DNA of 64,000 bases from Ehretia macrophylla (taxonomy: Eukaryota > Streptophyta > Magnoliopsida > Boraginales > Ehretiaceae), in the NCBI GenBank assembly GCA_037974665.1, contig CM075764.1, positions 118,978,325 through 119,042,324 on the forward strand, written 5' to 3'. Position numbers and translations under genes: made by a program. Positions 11,948-22,643 of this stretch are shown here, piece by piece (positions within the stretch are counted from its first letter, which is position 1; each line of letters begins with the position of its first letter). The notes below the pieces were generated by a model. That model saw nothing but the letters and a program-made list of their open reading frames with translations. It was not told the DNA's origin and did not search any database.

Positions 11948-12524
11948 TATCTCTAGCTTTTTATCATCTTGGAAGTATCAGCATTAATAATCTTTAATTA
12001 TGTTAGGTATTAAGTCGCTGTGTTTCTGTATTAAAAAATGATCCTATGTAATCCTTTATTAATTATCAATGTAAAATTATGTTTATGTTTGTATTGCTTT
12101 AACTATTATAATAAAATGCTTTATTTATAATTCTGCTTTGTTTTTTTAAAAGAAGTAATTGTTTATATTTTGCAGTACGTTAAATATGAATATTGTATAT
12201 AATTTATTTTTCACCTACAAAACAAGTTGTCCCATAATTTGTTTAAAGGATGTAAACATGTTTTATTTATAGTAAAAGTCATATTTTGTTTTGTAATTTC
12301 CGAAAAATAAAGTATTTACAATCAAAGCCGAAATATGGACGCTTTAGTCGAGTTATGTACATGCCAATCCAGGACATTTTAATAAGGAAAAATATAGTCA
12401 GTAGCTATATGTATAATTATTTACAACAAATAATTCATATTATTTGATATAAATTTAATGCTTTTAAAACACTCAAAAATTGTTATATGAAATAATCGTA
12501 ATTGTTAAACGTATACTTACAACT

Positions 12525-12674
12525 AATGGGCGAGAGAAGGGCATGTCTCTCGCTGAAGTGCTGTCACTTGCTATTTCAGCGACAGAACGTCACCTTTTTT
12601 GCCGATTCGGCGAGGGCAAGGACCAGCGAGGGCACAGCGACGCCCCGTCGCCGAGACCGTTTTTTCTTGTAGTG
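12525..12674 (-). repeat. CACTA-1 subterminal GC-rich repeats and terminal inverted repeat
   Basis: Repeats of GCGAGGGCA / CAGCGAGGGC / CCGTCGCCGAG lie just inside the terminus, which ends TTTTTTCTTGTAGTG at 12674. In CACTA elements the subterminal repeats are binding sites for the TnpA protein; here the shared CGGCGAGGGC with the 9868 hairpin suggests that this is the element's own motif. Confidence 0.8.
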
Positions 12675-13851
12675 AAAAAAATCCATATTATAGAGGAAGA
12701 CAACTTCTATGGCATTTAAATGAGAATTATTACTCAATTAGGGTATAGGCCAAAAATATATTTTGTGATTATAAATAGCATTCTGTAATGATCTCACATT
12801 GAGATCTTACCCATTACACTTACTCTTAAACCGAAAGTTATACTCCTATGTACGATATATATACAAGTGATATACCGTCCTTTATAAATAGGGTATAACG
12901 TAGGATTTCTGGAGTTGTATATATGCATGACTCTAGATAGCTAGTGATTGCAGAAGAGAATTGGCCATCTAGTTTGTTTAATTTGTAATATATAGATTTG
13001 AATCCCTGTCTTACATATTGTACTCTCATGGTTCAATAATCAACAAAATTAAGTTTTAAACAAAAAATTAAAAACATTTTAGCTACCAATAAGCTTGTAG
13101 TGATGATACTAAATAGAATGATGTGTCCTATATAACATCATTAGTATAATAAAAAATGTCTAAATGGCTTAATCGTAAGATTTTAACATGATGAAAATTT
13201 AAATTCACGAGTATTTAAAATGGATTTTATCTACTGCATTTGTTGAAATTATGCTATAATTATAATATCGTAGTAAAACTATAGAATCCAAATTAAATAA
13301 TTCTATTATATTTTTTTTCTTCGAAGAAAATGAAAAGGTTGTACTCTGAAAATCATGCATATTGCTATCAGTTGTTTTCGATATATATCTTATAATACTG
13401 ATGCGCGCAACTGAGCACATATAGACAACAAAGGGAAGAAAAAAAAGGACATTTGTGTTGATATGGATTATACTTGATCTTATGACATACAAAAGTGGTG
13501 AAATTCATTGTCTATTGCAGGATTAATTTTTGCCCAATCAATATGGTTATATATCATCCTTTTACCCTATTACCCTTTCATATATAATGAAAATTTTATT
13601 ATACATAAAAGACATCTAGCATGTAATACATGAATTTCTTCCAATTCTCTTGACCCCCTGTTTTTCTTCCAACCAATTTTTCAGATTTGTCTCGAGAATG
13701 AACAGTTGAAGAAGAGATGTTCTCGATCTTCCAAGCAAGCACGGCAGAAAACACAAAGAGGGCGAGTCTGAATGCCCTATGCCAATATTCTGACTTTATT
13801 TAGTTGAAAGTCGATCGATATCCAGCTAGAAAAGCCTTAATCTTTTTGTCT
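12675..13851. other. Interval between CACTA-1 and the Athila-type element
   Basis: AT-rich DNA. At 13683-13787 there is a possible terminal exon: a pyrimidine-rich tract ending TTTTTCAG is followed by an open frame LENEQLKKRCSRSSKQARQK and a stop. It resembles the end of a leucine-zipper protein, but no upstream exons were recognised, so I do not call a gene. Confidence 0.4.
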
Positions 13852-13856
13852 ATAGA

Positions 13857-15083
13857 TGTTGGGTGTATTATTGATATATGATTTCAGCACATTTTCACTT
13901 AAATTTGGTTAGTTCTTGAGTAATTTATGAGGATTTGATTGGTTCCATGTTTGTTTTGCAATGTAGGTGAATTATATGAGAAAACATAGACTTTGAAGCA
14001 AATATTGAAGAAAAATGACTAAGGGCGAGCTTTCATGCGACTTGTGAAGCAATTGAAGAGAAATTAAAAGTAGCGCAGTTATATCGCAGCTGCGCAACAT
14101 CGTAGGAAAATTAAGGGCAGTTTTGTAAAAGGTGCGAAAAAAAGAAACCCTATGTTTAAAAAGAGGAAAATAAATATTTGATGATGGGCTTTTGTTGGCT
14201 GCTGGTTCTTGGGCAGAAAAAGCAACGTTCCAGAGGGAGAGAAATAAAAGATTCGCGAGTTGAAGAAGGAGAACAATCCGAAGACGGACTTCTACCACGA
14301 TTCTTTTCCAAATCCTAGTTTTCTCTATCTCTCTTATCATGTTTTACGTTACAATTGAGATTTTATTTAATTCTTTTATGATGTTCTAAGTTATTTTTCT
14401 AGGGCTACGATGTAGCTAGATTATGAATATTTGAAGCTTTTGATTTGAATTAATTGATGAACTATTCCATATCTGCGTTGAGTATTTTATGCTAAGTTTA
14501 ATACTTGTTGTTGCCTGATCAACAATTACATGAGTCGTGATTTAGTTTGAGACTGAGAAGTTATAACTAAATTAGACCACGTGTGAAATACCATTAAATC
14601 ATCATAAGCTAGAGATAGTTATGAGATCTAGTGCAGCGCTTGAATTTCTAGGGTTTAATGCGTTCCATAAGTTCACAGTTATCACAGAGATATAGTTAGC
14701 TTGCTTATTGGGATATGTTACTAATGCTTGAGAAAAATTAATAACTACCTTAGCGAAATTGCTGGCAGCGTAGGTAATAGACGTCAATTGATTTAGATCA
14801 ATAGTTTCAAGTAGGATTAATCTTGGTGAAATCGGCATCCTTAGAGCCTTTTAATTATTGAATTACCATCTTTTGTTAATTTCGTAATTGTGTTAGTTGC
14901 TATTTTTCTTATAAGTTCTATAATTTCTTTAGTCGTTAGTCATAAATTCTCAATTCGTGATTGTCCAAATAAAATTAGAGCTACACTAATTTCGGTAGTT
15001 AATAATCACAGTCCTCATGGGAACGATATTTAGTTATCACTTTATTACTTGTTGTGATACGTGCACTTGTGTTAGAAATTACA
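13857..15083 (+). repeat. Left LTR of the Athila-type element
   Basis: It is 1227 bp, bounded by TGTTGGG and TTACA, and pairs with 20708-21933. It contains a GCGCAGCTGCGC-like palindrome (near 14085) that is repeated in the internal spacer. Confidence 0.9.
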
Positions 15084-15093
15084 CAACAAGTTT

Positions 15094-15111
15094 TTGGCGC
15101 CGTTGCCGGGG
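15094..15111 (+). promoter_or_regulatory. Primer-binding site, tRNA-Asp type
   Basis: TGGCGCCGTTGCCGGGGA follows the left LTR after a short gap. This is the usual primer site of plant Athila/Tat elements. Confidence 0.85.
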
Positions 15112-15489
15112 ACTGTATCAATTATTAATATTGATACCAAATAGCTTTGATTTTACTTTGGATTTTATTTTATTTTGTTTTGTTCTTTTATTTTCGTTAC
15201 GTGTATTTCAGGAACATATTACTTTACGTGTATGCAAAAGTCAGGAGGTAGCAATTTGTTGTCTTTCGACTCTGAGATAGAACGGACCTGTCGAAAGAAC
15301 AGAAAGGAGAAAAGAGCTACTACCCATCATTTGCAAAGGAATATAGCTGAACTCATGGTAGGACATGCAGGAAATAATCAAGCAGTCAATTAGGAAACTC
15401 CGCCTAGAACACTGAGAGAGTATGCATTACCACCCACTGGAATCCAACCTATAATTAGGAGGCCAGCGATTCAGGCGAATGATTTTGAT

Positions 15490-16500
15490 TTGAAGACAGT
15501 GATACTACAGTTGATTCAGAATATTCAGTTTTATGGACTTCCTTCTGAAGATCCTAATCAGCACATCGTGAATTTTCTAGAAGTCTGCGAAACTGTTAAA
15601 TACAATGGAGTCACTGGTGAAGCTTTACGCCTTCGCTTGTTTCCTTTCTCCTTAAGGGATCAAGCTAAGGAATGGTTGAACTCGTTTCCTTCAGATTCAA
15701 TCACCACTTGGGAGGATTTAGTGCACAAGTTTCTGTCAAGATTTTTTCCACCTGGAAAGACAGCGAAGCTGCGTATAGAAATCAATAATTTTGTGCAACA
15801 TGAAAGAGAAACTCTGTGTGAAACGTGGGAGAGGTATAACACGTTGTTGAGGGAGGGTCCTAATCATGGAGTACCCAAGTGGATGCAAGTTCACAATTTT
15901 TACAATGGGTTGATTAGAACCACAAGAACTTTGATTGATGCATGAGTTGCTGGAGGATATTGTTTTGAACCACTTGCAGTGGTCAAGTGAGAGAGTCACA
16001 CCAAAGAAGACAGATGGGATCCATGAGATTGATGCCATAACTGCTTTGGCAGCAAAAATTGATAATTTCACGAAACAAATGAAAAATAATTAGGCAACTG
16101 CTAATGTTGTCCAGACGGCAGTGGTGTGTGAGTTTTGTTGTGGTCCATATTATAGTGCAGAATGTCAGGTTAGAAATCCATTTGCGCAAGGCACAACGGA
16201 TCAAACACAGTATGTGAAGAATTTTAATGGGCAGTAGCACAAGCAGTACTCTAACAGATATAATCTAGCATGGCGTAATCATCCGAATTTCTCTTGGAGA
16301 AATACTCAGAATGTGTTGCAGCCTGAGCAGAATAGCCCACCACCAGAGAAGAAGGTGAACTTGGAGGAAGTAATTGCTCAGTTGGCGAATTCACAGACTC
16401 AGTTTATGAATGAAACTAGGACAAACTTCCAGAATCAATCTGCACAAATCAGGAATTTAGAGGCATAGTTTAGTCAAATGACTACGATGTTATCAAAAAA
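15490..16500 (+). pseudogene. Gag region of the Athila-type element (fossil)
   Basis: The translation shows a plant Ty3 gag domain: the blocks FYGLPSEDPNQHIVNFLEVC, FPFSLRDQAKEWLNSFPS, ITTWEDLVHKFLSRFFPP and the downstream QVHNFYNGL are typical of Athila gag. The region continues with a Gln/Asn-rich tail. It is a broken relic. Confidence 0.85.
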
Positions 16501-16712
16501 AAAACAGGGGAATTTACCTAGCACTTCAGAGGTGAATCCTAAAAGATGAAACTAGGATAAACTTCCAGAATCAATCTGCACAAATCAAGAATTTAGAGGC
16601 ACAATTTATCAAAATGACTACGATGTTATCAGAAAGATAGCAGGGGAATTTTCCTAGCACTTCAGAGGTAAATCCTAAAAAAGATGGCACGGAGCATTGC
16701 AAAGCGATCACT

Positions 16713-17819
16713 TTGAGATGTAGCAAGGAGTTAGAGGAGCCAGTGAGAACCAAAAAGGTTGAGAAAGGTGAAGCAAAAAATGAGGAGAAAGATGAAGAAA
16801 AAACAGAAGAACAACCTCAACCTCCTCAAGAACGGTATTTGAAAGTTTATTTTCCACAACGCTTGAAGAAGAATAAGCTTGATAAGCAGTTTTCTAAGTT
16901 TCTTGAAGTCTTCAAGAAACTTCAGATCAACATACCATTTGCAGATGTGCTTGAACAGATGCCTAGTTATATGAAGTTCATGAAGGACATTCTTTCAAAC
17001 AAGAGGAAGCTGGGAGATTATGAGACAGTTACACTTACTGAGGAGTGTAGTGCTATTTTGCAGAAGAAGCTACCACAAAAGCTCAAGGATCCAGGGAGTT
17101 TTACTACTCCTTGTGAAATTGACAATGTTATTTTTGAGCGAGCTTTGTATGATTTAGGTGCAAGTATTAATTTAATGCCTTTGTCTATTTTTAGGAAGCT
17201 TGGTTTTGGAGAGGCAAGACCCACAACTGTAACATTACAGTTAGCTGATCGCTCGCTAAAGTATCCCGAGGGAGTCATTGAAGATGTGTTTATCAAAGTC
17301 GATAAATTCATCTTTCCTGCTGATTTTATAGTGCTCGATATGGAGGAAGACAAAGAAATTCCTATCATTCTTGGAAGACATTTCCTTGCAACTGGGGGAG
17401 CACTTATTGATGTTCGAAAGGGTGAACTTCAGTTGCGAGTACAAGACGAAGAGGTAACCTTTAATGTGTTCAAATCTTTCAAGTACCCAGAAGCGAGTGA
17501 TAGTTGTTTCTGCATTGATGCTGTAAAAGCTATAGTGTCTAACCATGGGGGTCAATTGGATCCCTTGGAGGGTAGCTTGTTACAAGATGATTCTTTTGTT
17601 CCGATGGGATTGGAGCACAATGAATATTGGTCTATTAAACAACTAAACATGGGTTTGCAAGTAGTGAATGAGAAAGAATTGTTGCAATTGAATGAGCTGG
17701 AAGAATTAGGTGATGAAGAAGATGAGAATGCAAGAAGTTACAAGGATATGACAAAGAGTGGCGTGACAAACCCGTTTCGGGAAAAGATTTATCTCCTGTC
17801 AACAAATACTTCTTTGTAA
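16713..17819 (+). pseudogene. Protease region of the Athila-type element (fossil)
   Basis: After a Lys/Glu-rich linker, the block LYDLGASINLMPLSIFRKLG is the retropepsin site as found in Athila elements, followed by IPIILGRHFLATGGALIDVR. Sequence resembling the C-terminal end of the integrase region (WSGPFIVTKVFPYGAVEV) lies just downstream near 17900-18010, followed by the typical post-pol GGGAGGCAACCCA phrase. The polyprotein is incomplete. Confidence 0.85.
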
Positions 17820-18059
17820 CCCATGGATTCCAGAAAAAACACAAGTCAACAAATACTTCTTTATAACCCACGGATTCTAAAAAAACGCAAGTCATGATGG
17901 TCAGGTCCTTTTATTGTGACTAAGGTGTTTCCCTATGGTGCTGTTGAAGTCACCTATCCAGAGAAGGGAACATTCATGGTTAACGGACAACAATTGAAGA
18001 TTTATTGGGATGATGGGTTTGACAAGCACAAGACCATTGTCCATCTCAACTCGTCGTGA

Positions 18060-20707
18060 AAAATTGCTCCATCGGGCTGTCGGCGTTAAAACAAGCGCTT
18101 TTCGGGAGGCAACCCAAATTTTCTTACTTTTCTTGATTTAATAGTTTTAGTTGTTTTTAGTTATTTTTTTTAGTTATAGTTGTCGTAGCTAATTATTAAT
18201 TTTTATTGTCATGTTAGGTTCAAGAACAAGTTTGGGAGAAACCGAGGCAAAGAGTGGTTCTACCAAGTCAATTAAGGGAGAAAATATGGAGAAATTGGTG
18301 TTTGAAGTGAAGGGGATGCGTGCATAGAAGAGAAAAACAAGAAAAATAAAGTTGTGAACTAGCGCTGTTGCGCTAGAATTTAGCACAGCTGCGCTGGCAT
18401 CCCTAAAAAGTTACATTTTTTTAGAGCTATTCGAAAACAAAGCAGCGCTGTTACGCTAAAAAATGGTGCAGCTGCGCTGACGCTGTTTGAAGTTACGTTT
18501 TTGAAGTAGCGTTGTTGCTCTAAAAATGGTGCAGCTGCGCTGGCTTCTCTTCCTTTGACGTTTGAAAAAAAAAAATCCTTCAGCCACTTCCCACTTACCC
18601 GACCCAGACCCACAACTCTACCTACCCAAACCATATTCCCAAAATCCATTTTCTATCAAACCTCAATCCCTACCTACACAACCCAAAACCCAAATCATAC
18701 AAACCCTAAATCAATAATGCACGAATCACAAATCATGCATCTCTCTCTCTCTCTCAAGCAAGCAGTTCACGCATCACCAAGACCTTATTCGACAAAGTGG
18801 ATTTCATGAATAAAATTGGGGTGGCAGAAATTGTCCTCTTCAACTACAATTGAGCACGAATTTCAAATGCAAAGTTATGCATTTAGCATTAAGTCATGGT
18901 ATGCACATTAAAGTTTGTGGTGTGTGTTGTGTTGCAATCTGAATGCTTGGGCCCTTTTTTGATTGAAATGCAAAGTAGTTATGGTTGCGACCGTGTTTGT
19001 TGGGTGGTGTCAACTGGAAGAAATTGTTTAGCATATCAACATGCCAATGATATCTACTGGAACAAGATGTTTCGCATAGTCGGAGCTGACATATTTGAGG
19101 AGCCTTCGGACAATGAATGATATGGATATTCAAGGAAGTCCTCTGCTTTCTTTTCTTTAATTTTTGCCATTGAGGACAATGTTTTTCTTTCAAGTTTGGG
19201 GGTGGCGTCTCTTTATTTGTTTTGTGAACCTATCTTAATGAGTTTTGTGTTATGTATTTTTTTTTATGTTATGAGTTTTTTGTTATATATTTTTTTCTTT
19301 GTGTTGTGTTTTTTTCCTTGTGTTAGGTGTTTTCTTTTCATGAGTCTTGTTATTCGTATTTTGTTTCATTGAGTTTTGAAAAAAAAAGACAAAAAGAAAA
19401 AAAAAGTTGAAATTTTTTTTGAAAAAATAAAAATAAAATTTGAAAGTGATGCTGGAAAGATAAGAAATAGGCCGTTGATGAGTAACATAAGGAGTACATG
19501 ATAGAAATAAGGATAGTTGATTGAAACAGAGTTTTGTTTTTCTGAAAATCCCCACTTATTGCGCACTTACCCTCGCCTAGTTATGTTGTTTCTTAGAGAA
19601 GGATTATGTGAGCTTAAGTGAACCAAAAAATGATTATAGGACTTTAGAACTGCTTGATTGTCACTCGAGGCGAAATCCTAGGTTGCATAGCATTAGAGAA
19701 ATGATTTAGGCCATCTTTGGATCGTTTGAGCCTTTCAAGCCAACCCTTGTAATAATTGAATATCCATAGTTTACCCCTTTGAGCCTAAGATAACCCTTTT
19801 ATTCTTATGCAACTTGCAATATCTTCCTTAACTTGTCAAGTTTGATTTCCCAGATTATGACCCTCCTACTTGTAACATATGATTGTTCTAGGATGATTAT
19901 ATGGAGCCATGTTTTGTATTGAATGATGAGAGGTTTGATGATTTGATGATGTGTTGTTTTGTTTCAGAAAAACAAAATGAAATATTGAAAAAAAAAGAAA
20001 AGAAAAGAATGAAAAGAAAAGAGAAGAGCCACACTCCTTGTAGTTAATATCAAAATGCAAGTTTGGGGGAGTGTGGATTCTTTATGTGTTTATAAATGTT
20101 GTGGATGAATGTTGAGGAAGTGACATGAAAGAAGAAAGAAAAGAGATATGTTGAATAATTGTGGTGGTAAGAAGTAGAGTTGACATGTGCTCCATTGAAC
20201 ATCCTCGAATAGTTGTGTGCTTACAGATAGTTTAGCCTTATGTTATATCCATTATCTTACCTTGACCCTAGCCACACGTTACAATCAAATGTAAAGTCCT
20301 ACTGATCTTTAATGCTATGATTAACCTACATTAGTGGAGAGTGGCATGAAAAGTGAGCCTATGAAGTCCTAAGTAATTGAAAATAAAAGATTCACATTGA
20401 TAATTCACTTAGCTTGCATAAACTCATCCGCGTTTAATTGATTAGGATATAGGCTATACACACACTTACTTGGGGGATTTGAAGTAAAATGAAATTTATG
20501 TGAAGTTGAGATTTCTCATGCTTATGATTGAAAATTACCTTTTAAGGTTGAATTGTGAAAGGTTGCTACTGAGGCCGTGAAAAATTTACTATCCCACAGC
20601 ATTGCTTTCATGAGTTATATTGTGTCGAGTCTTTAATTTTTCGGTTCTTTCTTTCCTTAGTTGTGTCTTTTGCTTGAGGACAATCAACACTTAAGTTTGG
20701 GGATATT
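18060..20707 (+). other. Non-coding spacer of the Athila-type element
   Basis: It is about 2.6 kb with no gene. It holds three diverged copies of a GC-rich repeat (18360-18545), poly-purine tracts (19378-19440, 19985-20030), and three AAGTTTGGGG polypurine-tract-like sites near 19192, 20059 and 20692, the last directly before the right LTR. Short open frames here are chance. Confidence 0.75.
18360..18545. repeat. Three copies of a GCGCT...GCAGCTGCGC repeat
   Basis: Each unit reads AGCGYTGTTGCGCTA, a short A/T stretch, then CAGCTGCGCTG, at about 18361, 18443 and 18512. The same palindromic core occurs in both LTRs. Confidence 0.75.
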
Positions 20708-21933
20708 TGTTGGGTGTATTATTGATATATGATTTCAGCACATTTTCACTTAAATTTGGGTGGTTCTTGAGTAATTTATGAGCAATTTGATTGGTTCCGT
20801 ATTTGTTTTGCAATGTAGGTGAATTATATGAGAAATCATGGACTTTGAGGCAAAGATTGAAGAAAAATGACTAAGGGAGAGCTTTCATGCGACTTGTGAA
20901 GCAATTGAAGAGAAATTAAAAGTAGCGTAGTCATAGCGCAGCTGCGCAGTATCGCAGGAAATTTAAGGGCAATTTTGTAAAAGGCGCAAAAAGAAGAAAC
21001 CCTATGTTTAAAAAGAGGAAAATAAACGTTTGATGGGAGGCTTTGTTGGCGGCTGGTTCTTGGGCAGAAAAAATAACGTTCCAGAGGGAGAGAAATAGAG
21101 GATTCGCGAGTTGAAGACGGAGAACAATCCGGAGACGGACTTCTACCACGATTCTTCTCCAAATCCTAATTTTCTCTATCTTTTTTATCATGTTTTACGT
21201 TACAATTGAGATTTTATTTAATTCCTTTATGATGTTCAAAGTTATTTTTCTATGGCTACGATGTAGCCAGATTATGAATATTTGAAGCTTTTGATTTGAA
21301 TTAATTGATGAACTATTCCAGATATGCGTTGAGTATTTTATGCTGAGTTTAATGTTTATGGTTGCCTGATCAATAATTACATGAGTTGTGATTTAGTTTG
21401 AGACTGAGAAGTGATAACTAAATTAGACCACATGTGAAATACCATTAAATCATCATAAGCTAGAGATAGTTATGAGATCTAGTGCAGCGCTTGAATTTCT
21501 AGGGCTTAATGCGTTTCATAAGTTCACAGTTATCACAGAGATGTAGTTAGCTTGCTTATTGGGATAGGTTATTGATGCTTGAGAAAGATTAATATCCACC
21601 TTAGTGAAATTAGTGGCAACATAGGTAATAGACATCAATTGATTTAGATCAATAGTTTCAAGTAGGATTAATCTTGGTAAAATCGGAATCCTTAGAGCCT
21701 TTTAATTATTGAATTACCATCTTTTGTTAATTTCGTAATTGTGTTAGTTGCTATTTTTCTTATAAGTTCTATAATTTCTTTAGTCGTTAGTCATAAATTC
21801 TCAATTCGTGATTATCCAAATAAAATTAGAGCTACACTAATTTTGGTAGTTATAATGACAGTCCTCATGGGAACGATCTTTAGTTATCACTTTATTACTT
21901 GTTGCAATACGTACACTTGCCTTAGAAATTACA
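20708..21933 (+). repeat. Right LTR of the Athila-type element
   Basis: It is 1226 bp and pairs with the left LTR. It is preceded by the polypurine-like AAGTTTGGGGATATT and followed by the duplication ATAGA. Confidence 0.9.
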
Positions 21934-21938
21934 ATAGA

Positions 21939-22638
21939 TAAACTATCTAAGCACATTATAGTAATTAGAAAGAAATTAGCATTAAAGAATATAACAATTA
22001 TAAAAATATCAGCACTAAAATAAATATAAAGTTTTTGTAAATAGAAAAAATACCTTTTACACTTATCCCGACGTAATTTTATCTTTTGAAATTGTTTAAT
22101 AATCAACTCATTTTCAATACTATTAAATACATCTCTCTATATATAAGTTACCAATCAATCATTCATCTAAACATATCCCATTTTCAGAAATTTATCCATT
22201 AATTCAAAAATCAATAACTTACATATAAAAATAACAATTATATCAATTCTCAAATGCACTAGCTCAATTAGCTCAAGATTGTCCATGAATAAACATATGT
22301 AGAACATGAAGACAAACATATGCATAGTGATCAATTCATAAACCAAAAACTTAACATACAAGATTAAAACACATTTTTATCTCTATATGCTATTGTAATC
22401 AATTAAAATAAACTATATAAAAATAACAATTACATCAATTAAAATAAATATATAAAAAAATATATGTAAATTAAAATAATGAACAATAATAACAACATAT
22501 GCATACTAGGTGCAAACAGTTGATGTTCACTCTTCTTTTTTCTTTTTAAATAAAAATTAAGAAATTACAAAAATATTAGGGTGTGTATATTTTTTTTAAA
22601 AAAAAGTAAAAAATTATGAAAATGTCATCAGATGCACG
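21939..22638. other. AT-rich interval
   Basis: About 700 bp of A/T-rich DNA between two LTR insertions. No gene or recognised repeat is seen. Confidence 0.6.
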
Positions 22639-22643
22639 TGTAT

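Larger units (their letters stand above)
1..12674 (-). mobile_element. CACTA-1 (En/Spm) DNA transposon, 5' arm, left end outside window
   Basis: The right end at 12674 is a CACTA terminus: read on the minus strand it begins CACTACAAGAAAAAACGG, followed by GC-rich subterminal DNA. Transposase coding sequence of the TnpD/TNP2 type runs on the minus strand (8553 down to 97), interrupted by LTR insertions. A short outward-facing gene lies at 11729-11947. The other terminus is not in the window, so the 3-bp target duplication cannot be tested. The transposase is broken by stops, frameshifts and insertions, so the copy is not autonomous. Identification rests on terminus, protein motifs and gene order. 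Confidence 0.88.
13857..21933 (+). mobile_element. Athila/Tat-type Ty3 LTR element with both LTRs
   Basis: The LTRs (13857-15083 and 20708-21933) start TGTTGGGTGTATT and end GAAATTACA; the 5-bp target duplication ATAGA is at 13852-13856 and 21934-21938. An Asp-type primer site TGGCGCCGTTGCCGGGGA lies about 10 bp inside the left LTR. Gag and protease regions are recognisable and a piece of the integrase C-terminal region follows; no reverse transcriptase or RNase H domain was recognised, so the copy is non-autonomous and broken (several breaks). My hand count of LTR differences gives about 93% identity, suggesting a few million years. Confidence 0.9.

Noticed and set aside
13683-13787. Possible last exon of a leucine-zipper protein (LENEQLKKRCSRSS)
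   Set aside because: Good acceptor-like tract, but no upstream exon or conserved domain found in the 1 kb before it; too short to call.
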